Assembly (NCBI GenBank): GCA_016705125.1
Contig: JADIYW010000024.1
Span: 10,749 to 74,748, forward strand
Length of the DNA: 64,000 nt
Direction of reading: 5' to 3'
DNA from: Bacteroidota bacterium
Lineage (GTDB): Bacteria; Bacteroidota; Bacteroidia; Chitinophagales; JADIYW01
The notes under the pieces: generated by a model
Told to the model about the DNA's origin: nothing
The model's input: the letters and a program-made list of their open reading frames with translations, nothing else
Databases searched by the model: none
Position numbers and translations under genes: made by a program
Shown: positions 18,729 through 28,079 of the stretch, one piece after another
Layout: each line of letters opens with the position of its first letter
Numbering within the stretch: the first letter of the stretch is position 1

Positions 18729-19409
18729 ATGAAAAAAATAGCTTTTATTGCATGCCTCTTTTTATGTGCCACAAATGTTTTTGCTGGCGGAAAAGACAAA
18801 TTCCAGTTTGGCGTTAAAGTAGGCTTAAACCTGGCTGACCAAAATTTTACTGGAAAAAAAGAATTTGACCAAGCCAACGAGGGAAGTTGGAATTTATTGC
18901 CTGGTTTTACGTTGGGATTTATCGGAGAAATTCCTTTAGCTTCATTTCTAGAAATTAGATTAGAGTCCATTTTTGCTTCACAAGGACGTCAATTTTCTTA
19001 TAAATTAGACAAAAACAATTGGGAGAAAAATTCAATTGCTTACGGCTATGTCCAATTTCCAGTTTTACTTAGAGGGCAATTTGGTAACGAAAAAATAAGA
19101 GGTTTTGTACATGCTGGCCCGCAAATATCTGTTGGTGTAATTGGACTTTATCGCGATAAATTCAAAATTGATGGCACTCGTGATTCAGAAACGGAGACAT
19201 TTAATTTTAAAGAAGAAGATTTAAACAGACTAGATGTAGGCATAGGTGGTGGAGCGGGTATTGAATTCAAAAGATCTGGTTTTGAAATAGAAGTACGTTA
19301 TTATAAAGGCTTTACCGACATAGTGGATTATGGCGATGGAGAACGTCCTGATGGTGTAAGCAAGTTTACCAACTCAGGTATTAGTGTAAATTTAGGATTC
19401 AAATTCTAA
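18729..19409 (+). CDS. PorT-like outer-membrane beta-barrel protein
   Basis: 226 residues, signal peptide ending VFAGG. It fits the outer-membrane beta-barrel family PF13568: FGVKVGLNLADQNFTG at the N-terminus, GFTLGFIGEIPLASFLEIRLE, YVQFPVLLRGQFG, VHAGPQISVGV and GGGAGIEFKRSGFEIEVRYYKGFTDI, ending in ISVNLGFKF with a terminal aromatic. The role is unknown; it may be a structural barrel or a small transporter. It is followed by a weak hairpin and tRNA-Pro on the other strand. Confidence 0.8.
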   Translation: MKKIAFIACLFLCATNVFAGGKDKFQFGVKVGLNLADQNFTGKKEFDQANEGSWNLLPGFTLGFIGEIPLASFLEIRLESIFASQGRQFSYKLDKNNWEKNSIAYGYVQFPVLLRGQFGNEKIRGFVHAGPQISVGVIGLYRDKFKIDGTRDSETETFNFKEEDLNRLDVGIGGGAGIEFKRSGFEIEVRYYKGFTDIVDYGDGERPDGVSKFTNSGISVNLGFKF

Positions 19410-19412
19410 AAG

Positions 19413-19440
19413 AAAGCATCTTTTGTTGAAAGATGCCTTT
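19413..19440. terminator. Weak hairpin terminator
   Basis: Stem of 11-12 bp with one bulged base just after the beta-barrel stop codon, with only three T at its end. It probably ends transcription from the left and possibly of the tRNA from the right. Confidence 0.5.
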
Positions 19441-19448
19441 AGATTTAT

Positions 19449-19525
<77 letters not shown>

Positions 19526-19656
19526 ATTTTTTGGAATTGCAAAAATATAAATTCTTAGAATTAAAATATTTTTTTTCAGATTTTATTGGCTAAGAATTTC
19601 CAAGTAAAAAATTTTTTATAATTTATACAGTTTGTTATAATAAAAAGAGAACTTTA

Positions 19657-19682
19657 ATACCAAATATAACTACAATTGGTAT
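19657..19682 (-). terminator. Possible terminator of the metal-efflux operon
   Basis: 7-bp perfect arms ATACCAA and TTGGTAT around a 12-nt loop, 6 bp after the P-type ATPase stop codon on the minus strand and followed there by a T-rich stretch. A weak stem. Confidence 0.4.
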
Positions 19683-19688
19683 AAATTA

Positions 19689-21764
19689 TCATCCAAATTT
19701 CATTTTTTGAATCCTTACCGCGTTTAAAATAGCTAATAATGCTACACCAACATCGGCAAATACAGCTTCCCACATAGTTGCTAAACCACCTGCACCTAAA
19801 ATAAGAACAATGGCTTTAACAACAAATGCAAGTATGATATTTTGCCAAACAATTTTTTTAGTTTGTTTGCCTATATTTATTGCCATTGGAATTTTATGGG
19901 GCTTATCATCTTGAATAACAACATCAGCAGTTTCTATGGTAGCATCGCTTCCTAATCCACCCATTGCAATACCTACATTGCTTAAAGCTACAACTGGCGC
20001 ATCGTTTACACCATCGCCGACAAAGGCTACTATTTCATTTTTTGCAATGATTTCTTTTACTTTATTTACTTTGTCTTCGGGCAATAAATCACCAAAGGAA
20101 TTTGTAATACCTAATTTTTCAGCTACAAATTTTACAACCGTACTTTTATCTCCACTAAGCATCATGGTTTTTACATTCAAGGCTTTTAGTCTATCAATAG
20201 TTGTTTGAGCCTCTTCTTTAATATTGTCGGCAATGGTTAAATAACCCACAAATTTCTTATGGTAGGCAATTGCAATTAGTGTATAAACTATTTTAGTTGG
20301 GTCCAAATCATAGCTAATACTAAATTTATCCATTAGCTTAAAATTACCAACTATTAATTCTTTTCCATTTATATTGGCTTTCAAACCGTGTCCTGATATT
20401 TCTTCAACATTTTCAAGCTTAATATTGTAATCTACTTTGCCAACATATTGATGAATGGCTGTTGCAACTGGGTGTGTGCTTTGGCTTTCAAGAGCATTTA
20501 CCATTTGCAATATTTCATTTTTATCAAACTCAGATTTAATAATTACTTCCTGTACTTTAAAAACCCCTTCGGTCATAGTCCCCGTTTTATCCATTACAAC
20601 ATTTTGAATATTGGCAATAATATCTAAAAAATTTGACCCTTTAAATAAAATTCCATTTTTACTAGCTGCACCAATTCCTCCAAAATAACCTAATGGAATA
20701 CTGATAACTAATGCACATGGACAGGAGATTACCAAGAAAACTAATGCTCTATAAATCCAGTCATTAATGTTAAATGTTGAATGATTAATGTTTAATAAAT
20801 CAATTTGAAAGTAACTAAATAAGAATGGAATCACTACAATAAGTGAAGCCAATAGAACTACAATCGGGGTATAAATTTTTGCAAATTTTCTGATGAATAA
20901 TTCGGTTGGGGCTTTTTGTGCTGTGGCGTTTTGTACCAATTCTAAAATTTTGCTCAACTTGCTGTCGGTATAAGCCGTAGTTACTTTTACTTGTGCAACG
21001 GTGTTTAAGTTAATCATTCCTGCCAAAACAGTTTCGCCTTTTTCTTTGGTATCGGGCTTACTTTCGCCTGTAAGTGCAGATGTGTTAAATGATGCAGTTT
21101 CTGACAATAATTCACCATCCAAACCTAATTTTTCACCTGATTTTAGCTGAATAATATCGCCAATTTGTACGGCTTCGGCTCTTATTGTTTGGGCTTGATT
21201 GTTATTTAAAATGGTTACTTCGTCTGGTCGTTGGTCAAGCAAACTTTTAATATTTGCTTTGGCTCTTTTTACTGCCAAAGTTTGAAAAACCTCGCCAACA
21301 GCATAAAAAAGCATTACTGCAACGCCTTCGGGATATTCGCCAATGGCAAAAGCACCAACGGTGGCAATTGTCATTAACAAAAATTCAGAGAATATTTCGC
21401 CTTTACCGATACTTGTAATTGCTTCTTTTATTACTGGAAAACCTACTGGCAAATATGCAACGGCATACCAAATAATGCGTACCCAACCTGTAAACCAAGT
21501 TTGAGGAAAATAATTGTCTAATCCAATAGCCAAAAGCAATAAAACTAAGCTAATAATGGCAGGTAAAAACATTTTAAATGTACTTTCATTTCCACCCGAA
21601 TGGTCATGTCCATCATCATCGCTGTGTTCCTCGTGGTTATGTCCGTCATGTTCAGAATGGCTTTTTTTTAACAATTCAGATGCTCCTGCTTTGTTATAGA
21701 TTTTTTCTTCTTGGGTACAACAAAGTTGTTTACCTTGTGCATCGTATTTATGTTGATGTTCCAT
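19689..21764 (-). CDS. Heavy-metal P1B-type ATPase, zinc/cadmium type
   Basis: ATP-driven inner-membrane pump that exports Zn2+, Cd2+ or similar ions. 691 residues. Seen: the metal-site motif SCPCAL in a membrane helix (near residue 348), phosphorylation motif DKTGT (near 391), the P1B His-Pro motif in STHPVA and GDGVNDAP (near 583). There is no HMA ferredoxin-like domain; instead the first 60 residues hold CC and a run of His/Asp (HDGHNHEEHSDDDGHDH) that probably collects metal. It is the last gene of an operon with an RND efflux system; the two steps together would move metal from cytoplasm to periplasm and then outside. Confidence 0.93.
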   Translation of the reverse strand: MEHQHKYDAQGKQLCCTQEEKIYNKAGASELLKKSHSEHDGHNHEEHSDDDGHDHSGGNESTFKMFLPAIISLVLLLLAIGLDNYFPQTWFTGWVRIIWYAVAYLPVGFPVIKEAITSIGKGEIFSEFLLMTIATVGAFAIGEYPEGVAVMLFYAVGEVFQTLAVKRAKANIKSLLDQRPDEVTILNNNQAQTIRAEAVQIGDIIQLKSGEKLGLDGELLSETASFNTSALTGESKPDTKEKGETVLAGMINLNTVAQVKVTTAYTDSKLSKILELVQNATAQKAPTELFIRKFAKIYTPIVVLLASLIVVIPFLFSYFQIDLLNINHSTFNINDWIYRALVFLVISCPCALVISIPLGYFGGIGAASKNGILFKGSNFLDIIANIQNVVMDKTGTMTEGVFKVQEVIIKSEFDKNEILQMVNALESQSTHPVATAIHQYVGKVDYNIKLENVEEISGHGLKANINGKELIVGNFKLMDKFSISYDLDPTKIVYTLIAIAYHKKFVGYLTIADNIKEEAQTTIDRLKALNVKTMMLSGDKSTVVKFVAEKLGITNSFGDLLPEDKVNKVKEIIAKNEIVAFVGDGVNDAPVVALSNVGIAMGGLGSDATIETADVVIQDDKPHKIPMAINIGKQTKKIVWQNIILAFVVKAIVLILGAGGLATMWEAVFADVGVALLAILNAVRIQKMKFG

Positions 21765-21784
21765 TTTTAAATTATTGTTTTGTT

Positions 21785-23143
21785 TTAATGTGAATGTCCT
21801 TCTCCTTTATTAGTCAATTTTGCATTTACAAAAAATGCTCCTTTGGTTACAATTTTTGCTCCTGCTGGAATATCGGTTACAAAGGTTACGGCTGTGTAAC
21901 CCATATTAGAAAAGCCTTTTACCACTTCTATTTTTTCAAAGTTGGTCATGGTTTCTTTTTCTACATTATGCGTTTCGTCTTCTTTGTGTTTATGTTCATC
22001 GGCTTCGGCTGTGCTTCCGTGTTCGTGTCCGTGTTCGTCTGCACCTTCTTCTTCGTGGTGTTCTTCGGGTTTTTTATCGGTTACTACAAATACAAAATAT
22101 TTTCCATCAGCTTCTACAATAGCATCGGTTGGTACTGCTGGGGCAGTAACATTATTCAAACTCACTATGGCAGTAATATTCATTCCGTCAATCAAGCCAG
22201 TTTTATTGCCTTGTACTATAGCGTGAACAGCAACAGTTTTACTATCATCTTCAAATGAAGAACCTATTGCATATATTTTAGCATTATAGTCTTCAACTGC
22301 ATTATTTGTTATTCTAAAATGAATGGTTTGCCCTACTGTAAGCATGGGTAAATCTTTTTCAAAAACATTAAGGTCTAAATGTAAACTGCCATTGTCAACA
22401 ATTTCTACAACAGGTGAAGACACATCTACATACGAACCAATTTTTGCAAATACGTTGCTAACAGTACCGCCAATAGGACTTGTAACTACCAATATCGATT
22501 TTAAATTTTCGTTACTTACGCTATTGGGGTTAATGCCCATTAGCTGTATTTGCTGTTGTAAAGAAGCTTTACGAGTTCGCAAACCATTCAATTCGGCTGT
22601 GGCACTTTGTAGGTTTTTCTTCGCTCCTGCATTGCCTTCGTTGAGTTCTTTTTGCCTTGCTAATTCTTGTTCTGCAAACGTAATTTTACTTGCCGTACTC
22701 AAATATTCTTCTTGCAGTTGGATAAATTGAGGATTGGCAATCGTAGCTATTACTTGTCCTTTTTTTACATAAGAACCTGTTTGTACATTAATCGTTTTTA
22801 TTACACCACCATATAATGAAGTGGCATTGGCTTTATTATTGTTTGGTACTTTTAAATTGCCATTTACTTTGAGTGTGGCTGTGAGTTGTTTTTGCTCAAC
22901 TGTGCCTAATTGTATGCCTACCGTTTTTATTTGTTCGGCTGTGAGTGAAGCAATGGTTGGTTCCGCTTCTTCGTGGTGTTCTTCTGCTTTTGTTTCAGTT
23001 GTACCGTGGTCGTGCCCGTCACCTTCTTTGTGATTGTGACAAGAAGAGAATAAAATGGTTAATGATAGAATGATTGATAATAAATAGGATTTAAAATTTT
23101 TATCATTAAAAATTGGAAATTGGAAATTATATATTGATTTCAT
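21785..23143 (-). CDS. czcB: CzcB/CusB-type periplasmic adaptor, lipoprotein
   Basis: Membrane-fusion protein linking the inner-membrane RND pump to the outer-membrane channel. 452 residues, lipoprotein signal ending LFSSC. Seen: a His-rich segment after the signal (HNHKEGDGHDHG), lipoyl-type half-motifs (GGVIKTINVQTGSYVKKGQVIATI), a coiled-coil hairpin (about 140-200) and beta-barrel (PIGGTVSNVFAKIGSYV). A second His/Glu-rich insert lies near residues 365-400, in the domain next to the membrane. The gene starts 11 bp after the CzcA-CzcC fusion and ends 20 bp before the P-type ATPase gene, so all are co-transcribed. Confidence 0.93.
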   Translation of the reverse strand: MKSIYNFQFPIFNDKNFKSYLLSIILSLTILFSSCHNHKEGDGHDHGTTETKAEEHHEEAEPTIASLTAEQIKTVGIQLGTVEQKQLTATLKVNGNLKVPNNNKANATSLYGGVIKTINVQTGSYVKKGQVIATIANPQFIQLQEEYLSTASKITFAEQELARQKELNEGNAGAKKNLQSATAELNGLRTRKASLQQQIQLMGINPNSVSNENLKSILVVTSPIGGTVSNVFAKIGSYVDVSSPVVEIVDNGSLHLDLNVFEKDLPMLTVGQTIHFRITNNAVEDYNAKIYAIGSSFEDDSKTVAVHAIVQGNKTGLIDGMNITAIVSLNNVTAPAVPTDAIVEADGKYFVFVVTDKKPEEHHEEEGADEHGHEHGSTAEADEHKHKEDETHNVEKETMTNFEKIEVVKGFSNMGYTAVTFVTDIPAGAKIVTKGAFFVNAKLTNKGEGHSH

Positions 23144-23154
23144 TGTGTGAAAAT

Positions 23155-26100
23155 TTATTTATTGATTAAAAAATTAATGTTTGTAACGGTTTGATTTATT
23201 TGTTGAATGGCTTGTAAGTACTTTAATTGTACATCGGTTGCTGTTTGCAAAGCATACAAATATTCTACATAGTTTATTTCGCCAGTAGTATAACCCAATT
23301 GAGCAGATTTGATAATTTCATCTGCATTGGGCAAAGCGTTTTCTACATAATATTGGTATTGTTTTACATCTTGTTCGTATTGCGATAAGATATTTTGCAA
23401 CTGCGTTTTCATTTGGCTTTTTTGATAATCAGCCATAGCCTCGGCACTTTGCTTTTGATAGTCCAAACTTTTTATTTTGGCTTTGGTAGCCCCAAAAGTT
23501 AAAGGAATAGCAACACCAATATTTACAACGTGAAAGCGATTAGTTCCTCCAAAATATTTTTCTTGATTATCAATAGTTTGAAAACCAATTAAAGATTGAT
23601 TGGAATAACCCAATTTGAAATCAGGCATACCTTGTGCTTTTTCTACTTTTTTAGTTTGTTCTAAAATGGTAGCTTGTTGGTACAAGGCTTGAATACCGGG
23701 ATGGTTGGCAATGGTTGAACTATCCAATAAAGTGCTTATTTGCAAAGGTTGGTATTTATCGGCTTGTTTAATTTCAATACTTTCATTTGAATGAAGTAGG
23801 GTTTTAAAATTTGCCAAAGCATTTTCAAGATAAATTTCATTTTGCTGATACAATAATTTGATTTCACCCTGCTTGGTTTCGGCTGTACTAATTTCAATTT
23901 TTTTAGTATCGCCTGTTTTGTATCGCAACTTGGCTAAACGTATAAATTCAATATACAAACTATCTAAATACTGCAATTTGATTTTATTGTATTGCAAATA
24001 TTGAATTTGATAAAAATAGCTTCGCACTTGGCTTTTGAGTTCATTGATAGAAATTTGTTGTTGCCATTCTTTGCCTTTAATCTCTGCATTTATTAATTCT
24101 TTTTTTGCTCCAAACAAAGTAGGAAAAGGTATCGTTTGCGACAATTGAAAGGCATTATCAAATTTGATGCTATTGTATTGCCCTAATTGTGCATTAAAAT
24201 CCATTTTTGGCAATTCATTGGCTGTTTTTTTCAAACTTTTTGTTGCTTCTACATCTAAACCTTTTGCTTTTATTGACTGGTTATTTTGTAAAGCAATATT
24301 TATGGCTTCATCAACTGTACTAATTTGAGTTTGTGCATTTAAGTTTATTGTTGAAAATAAAAACAATAAAACAGAGGCTGTAATAATGGGTTTCACTTTT
24401 GGTTTTCTTTTTAATTTAATTTTAGAATTGAAAATGATGTAAAGCAATGGCAATACAAAAAGCGTAAGGAAAGTAGCCGTGATTAATCCTCCAATTACAA
24501 CTGTGGCTAATGGTTTTTGCACTTCTGCACCTGCACTACTGCTTAATGCCATTGGCAGAAAACCTAAGCTGGCAACAGTGGCCGTCATTAGTACTGGTCG
24601 TAACCTAATTTTTGTACCTTCTATTACTCGTTTTATTACATCTGTCCAACCTTCTTTTTCTAATTGATTGAAAGTGCCGATGAGTACAATGCCATTTAAA
24701 ACAGCTACACCAAATAAAGCAATAAAACCGATACCTGCACTTATGCTAAATGGCATTCCACGAAGTAATAAGGCAAACACACCTCCAATAGCACTCATGG
24801 GGATAGCCGTAAAAATTAGACTGGCTTGTTTCATTGATGAAAATGTAAAATAGAGCAACATAAAAATTAAAAGTAGCGAAATAGGAACAGCAATCATCAA
24901 TCGCTGACTGGCTTTTTGCAAGTTTTCAAAAGTGCCACCATAGGTAAAATAATAACCACTTGGCAATTTTATATCCGTATTTAACTTGGCTTGAATGTCT
25001 TTTACAACACTTTCTACATCTCTACCTTTTACATTAAAGCCTACTACTACTCTTCGTTTTCCTGCTTCACGACTTATTTGTGCAGGACCTAATTTATAAG
25101 CAATATTGGCTACTTGTGAAAGGGGGATTTGATTGCCTGTTTGGGTAGGTATCATCAAATTATTTACATCTTCAATACTACTTCTGTACGTACTATCCAA
25201 GCGAACCACCATATCAAATTTTCGTTCGTTTTCATAAACTACACCAGTGCTTTTTCCTGCAAAGGCAGTACTTACAATATCGTTTACTTCTTCAATATTT
25301 AAACCATAATTGGCAATGCGTAATCTATCGTATTCAATATTTATTTGTGGCAATCCTGCTACTCTTTCTACAGATGGAGAGGTGGCGCCTTCAACTGTTT
25401 GCACTATTTTGCCAATCTGATTTGCATATAACAAAAGGCTATCCATATTTTCACCAAATACTTTTACGGCTACATCTTGCCTAATACCAGTCATCAGTTC
25501 ATTAAAACGCATTTGAATGGGTTGGTTTTTTTCAAAAAATACCCCAGGAATGGCTTCTAATTTTTCGTTGATTTCATCGGCTAATTCATTGTATGATTTA
25601 TCATTTTTCCACTCTTTTTGAGGTTTTAAGATAATCATCATATCTGTGGCTTCGGGTGGCATTGGGTCAGTAGGTACTTCGGCACTGCCTGTTTTGCCTA
25701 CTACCATTTTAACTTCATCAAATTGCTTGATAATTCTACTGGCTTGCATAGAAGTTTCAATGCTTTGACTTAGTGAACTGCCTTGTGGCAAAATGCAATG
25801 AAAAGCAAAATCGCCTTCGGCTAATGTGGGTATAAATTCGCCTCCCATTCTTGAAAATAATAATAGACTAATGGCAAAAAGAGCCACCGTACCACTCACC
25901 AACCAATATTTTAGTTGAATAGCTTTTTGTAGTAAAGGCTGATAAATTCTTTGGAAAAAATCCATCATTTTGTCCGAGAATGTTTTGTTGTGATTGATTG
26001 TTTTTGGTAAAAACAAGGCACACATCATTGGGATATAAGTCAAAGACAAAATCAACGCCCCTACGATAGCAAAACCAACGGTCATCGCCATTGGACTAAA

Positions 26101-27516
26101 CATTTTACCTTCAATACCAGTTAAAGTAAGAATAGGAATGTAAACAATAAGTATGATAATTTCTCCAAAAGCAGCACTACTCCTAATTTTTGAAGCAGAC
26201 ACAAAAACTTCTTCGTCCATTTCGCTTTGGGATAATTTGCCAACGTTTTTTCGCATTCCTAGATGGTGTAATGTAGCTTCTACAATAATTACTGCTCCAT
26301 CTACAATTAGTCCAAAATCAATAGCTCCTAAACTCATAAGGTTTGCCGAAACACCAAAAACATTCATTAATCCTAATGCAAAAAGCATAGATAACGGAAT
26401 AGCAGAAGCAACTATTAATCCTGCTCTGAAATTTCCTAAAAATAAAACCAATACAAAAATGACAATTAAAGCCCCTTCTATTAAGTTTTTTTCAACCGTA
26501 CTCATAGCTCTTTTTACTAAATCGGTTCTGTCTAAAAAGGGTTCAATCACTACATCTTCGGGTAATGATTTTTGAATGGTAGGTATTTTTTCTTTGATAC
26601 GATTGACCACTTCATTACTATTCTCGCCTTTCAACATCATTACCACACCTCCTACGGCATCTACTTCTCCATTGTAAGTCATTGCTCCATATCGTACAGC
26701 GTAACCGAAGCCTACTTCTGCTACATCTTTAATAAAAATAGGAATACCTCCTGTGGTTTTTACGGCAATATTTTTTACATCTTCCAAGGAAGTAACCAAA
26801 CCTACTCCACGGATAAAATAAGCATTTGGTTTTTTGTCAATATATGCTCCGCCAGTATTCTGATTGTTTTTTTCTAAAGCAGTAAAAATATCGGGGATGC
26901 TTACACCCATGGCTTTGAGACGATTAGGATTGACAGCTACTTCATATTGTTTTAGTTTTCCACCAAAACTAACTACTTCGGCTATGCCTTTTGTGCCATT
27001 AAGTTGTCGGGCTACTATCCAATCTTGCATAGTACGCAAGTCCATTGCTGTGTATTTACTTTCGCTTCCTTTTTTGGGATGCAAAATGTATTGATACACC
27101 TCGCCAAGTCCTGTACTTACAGGAGCTAACTCGGGTGTACCAATGCCTTTGGGTATTTTTTCTTGGGCTTCTTTTAGTTTTTCATTGATGAGTTGCCTTG
27201 CAAAATAAATATCTACATTGTCTTTAAACACTACGGTTATTACTGAAAGTCCAAATCGTGAAATACTTCTGACTTCTTCTAAATCGGGCAAATTAGCAAT
27301 GCTTTGCTCTATAGGAAAGGTAACCAACTGTTCTACTTCTTGCCCTGCTAATTTAGGACAAGCCGTAAATATTTGAACCTGATTGTTGGTAATGTCTGGC
27401 ACGGCATCAATGGGTAGTTTTGTGGCACTCCACAAACCCCAAACGATGAGCAATAAAGTCATTAAACCTATAATGAATTTATTTTTAATACTGAATTTTA
27501 TGATTTTATCTAACAT
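23155..27516 (-). CDS. czcA: CzcA/CusA RND pump fused to CzcC-type outer-membrane factor
   Basis: 1453 residues in one frame. Residues 1 to about 1035 form a complete heavy-metal RND antiporter: N-terminal helix, PIDAVPDITNNQVQ, two porter domains and twelve membrane helices, including GAIDFGLIVDGAVIIVE with the proton-relay acids. At about 1040-1061 a new hydrophobic stretch, KPIITASVLLFLFSTINLNA, looks like a signal peptide. The remaining 390 residues form a TolC-like outer-membrane factor (repeated helical hairpins, TGDTKKIEISTAETK, TGEINYVEYLYALQ). No start codon exists at the junction. The pump would take periplasmic or cytoplasmic cations and expel them through the channel. Similar fusions are known among Bacteroidota. 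Confidence 0.93.
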   Translation of the reverse strand: MLDKIIKFSIKNKFIIGLMTLLLIVWGLWSATKLPIDAVPDITNNQVQIFTACPKLAGQEVEQLVTFPIEQSIANLPDLEEVRSISRFGLSVITVVFKDNVDIYFARQLINEKLKEAQEKIPKGIGTPELAPVSTGLGEVYQYILHPKKGSESKYTAMDLRTMQDWIVARQLNGTKGIAEVVSFGGKLKQYEVAVNPNRLKAMGVSIPDIFTALEKNNQNTGGAYIDKKPNAYFIRGVGLVTSLEDVKNIAVKTTGGIPIFIKDVAEVGFGYAVRYGAMTYNGEVDAVGGVVMMLKGENSNEVVNRIKEKIPTIQKSLPEDVVIEPFLDRTDLVKRAMSTVEKNLIEGALIVIFVLVLFLGNFRAGLIVASAIPLSMLFALGLMNVFGVSANLMSLGAIDFGLIVDGAVIIVEATLHHLGMRKNVGKLSQSEMDEEVFVSASKIRSSAAFGEIIILIVYIPILTLTGIEGKMFSPMAMTVGFAIVGALILSLTYIPMMCALFLPKTINHNKTFSDKMMDFFQRIYQPLLQKAIQLKYWLVSGTVALFAISLLLFSRMGGEFIPTLAEGDFAFHCILPQGSSLSQSIETSMQASRIIKQFDEVKMVVGKTGSAEVPTDPMPPEATDMMIILKPQKEWKNDKSYNELADEINEKLEAIPGVFFEKNQPIQMRFNELMTGIRQDVAVKVFGENMDSLLLYANQIGKIVQTVEGATSPSVERVAGLPQINIEYDRLRIANYGLNIEEVNDIVSTAFAGKSTGVVYENERKFDMVVRLDSTYRSSIEDVNNLMIPTQTGNQIPLSQVANIAYKLGPAQISREAGKRRVVVGFNVKGRDVESVVKDIQAKLNTDIKLPSGYYFTYGGTFENLQKASQRLMIAVPISLLLIFMLLYFTFSSMKQASLIFTAIPMSAIGGVFALLLRGMPFSISAGIGFIALFGVAVLNGIVLIGTFNQLEKEGWTDVIKRVIEGTKIRLRPVLMTATVASLGFLPMALSSSAGAEVQKPLATVVIGGLITATFLTLFVLPLLYIIFNSKIKLKRKPKVKPIITASVLLFLFSTINLNAQTQISTVDEAINIALQNNQSIKAKGLDVEATKSLKKTANELPKMDFNAQLGQYNSIKFDNAFQLSQTIPFPTLFGAKKELINAEIKGKEWQQQISINELKSQVRSYFYQIQYLQYNKIKLQYLDSLYIEFIRLAKLRYKTGDTKKIEISTAETKQGEIKLLYQQNEIYLENALANFKTLLHSNESIEIKQADKYQPLQISTLLDSSTIANHPGIQALYQQATILEQTKKVEKAQGMPDFKLGYSNQSLIGFQTIDNQEKYFGGTNRFHVVNIGVAIPLTFGATKAKIKSLDYQKQSAEAMADYQKSQMKTQLQNILSQYEQDVKQYQYYVENALPNADEIIKSAQLGYTTGEINYVEYLYALQTATDVQLKYLQAIQQINQTVTNINFLINK

Positions 27517-27557
27517 TAATATTTAATTGAAAATTAGAAATTGAAAATTGTTAATTT

Positions 27558-27585
27558 GCAATAAGCAATAGGCAATAGGCAAAAA
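27558..27585. repeat. Tandem heptamer repeat
   Basis: Four successive 7-base units based on GCAATAG lie in the 132-bp gap between the DUF6660-type gene and the CzcA-CzcC fusion. Two central units are identical and the outer two are variants. Confidence 0.65.
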
Positions 27586-27648
27586 GTGAAATTTGCTTAT
27601 TTAAAATTGCCAATTGACTGCAAAATTAATTTGCTAAATAATTTACAA

Positions 27649-27975
27649 TTAAATTTTAGGTGGTTGCCAAATGTTTCCGTAAAAATTGGAAACACAAGAA
27701 AAATTATGATTGGCTATTTTTACATCGCTTTCTATAAATAAGTTTTTTATTTTTATTGAAGTGTTTGTAAAATTTATAACCATAACTGTTTGACAACAAT
27801 CACATGAACAAAAAGGAGAACATAAATCGTTATGGTCTGATTTATGATTGTGATTTTCGTTTTGTGTAATTTGAGATTTTGTTTTGAAACTACTGCAATC
27901 ATTATGCACATCATTACAAGGCATTATTGATAATGCCAAAATATGGAATGCCATAAAAAATGCAAACAACTTCAT
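27649..27975 (-). CDS. Cys/His-rich small protein, DUF6660-type
   Basis: 108 residues with a signal-like N-terminus (MKLFAFFMAFHILALSIMPC). The centre holds NHNHKSDHND followed by LCSPFCSCDCCQTV, a dense set of His and Cys. This matches the small DUF6660-type proteins that head metal-efflux operons in Bacteroidota. It probably binds metal in the periplasm and may act as a sensor or buffer; this role is inferred. It is the first gene of the operon, 132 bp before the RND pump, and no dedicated regulator gene is found nearby. Confidence 0.7.
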   Translation of the reverse strand: MKLFAFFMAFHILALSIMPCNDVHNDCSSFKTKSQITQNENHNHKSDHNDLCSPFCSCDCCQTVMVINFTNTSIKIKNLFIESDVKIANHNFSCVSNFYGNIWQPPKI

Positions 27976-28079
27976 TTATTACAAAGTTAGTGATTTTTCC
28001 AAATATTCTTCTTTTCTTTTTTATTTTTTTGCAAGAATAATGATACAACCCTTTTAAATATTCCCTTTTTTACCATAAA

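Noticed and set aside
21794..22258. Open frames of 70-154 codons opposite czcB, czcA, purH and mreB
   Set aside because: They lie antisense to strongly conserved genes, have low-complexity or codon-shadow composition and no homology. They arise from the coding pattern of the real strand.
24330..24400. Separate czcC gene starting inside the czcA frame
   Set aside because: There is no stop codon between the parts and no ATG, GTG or TTG with suitable context at the internal signal peptide; the frame is continuous.
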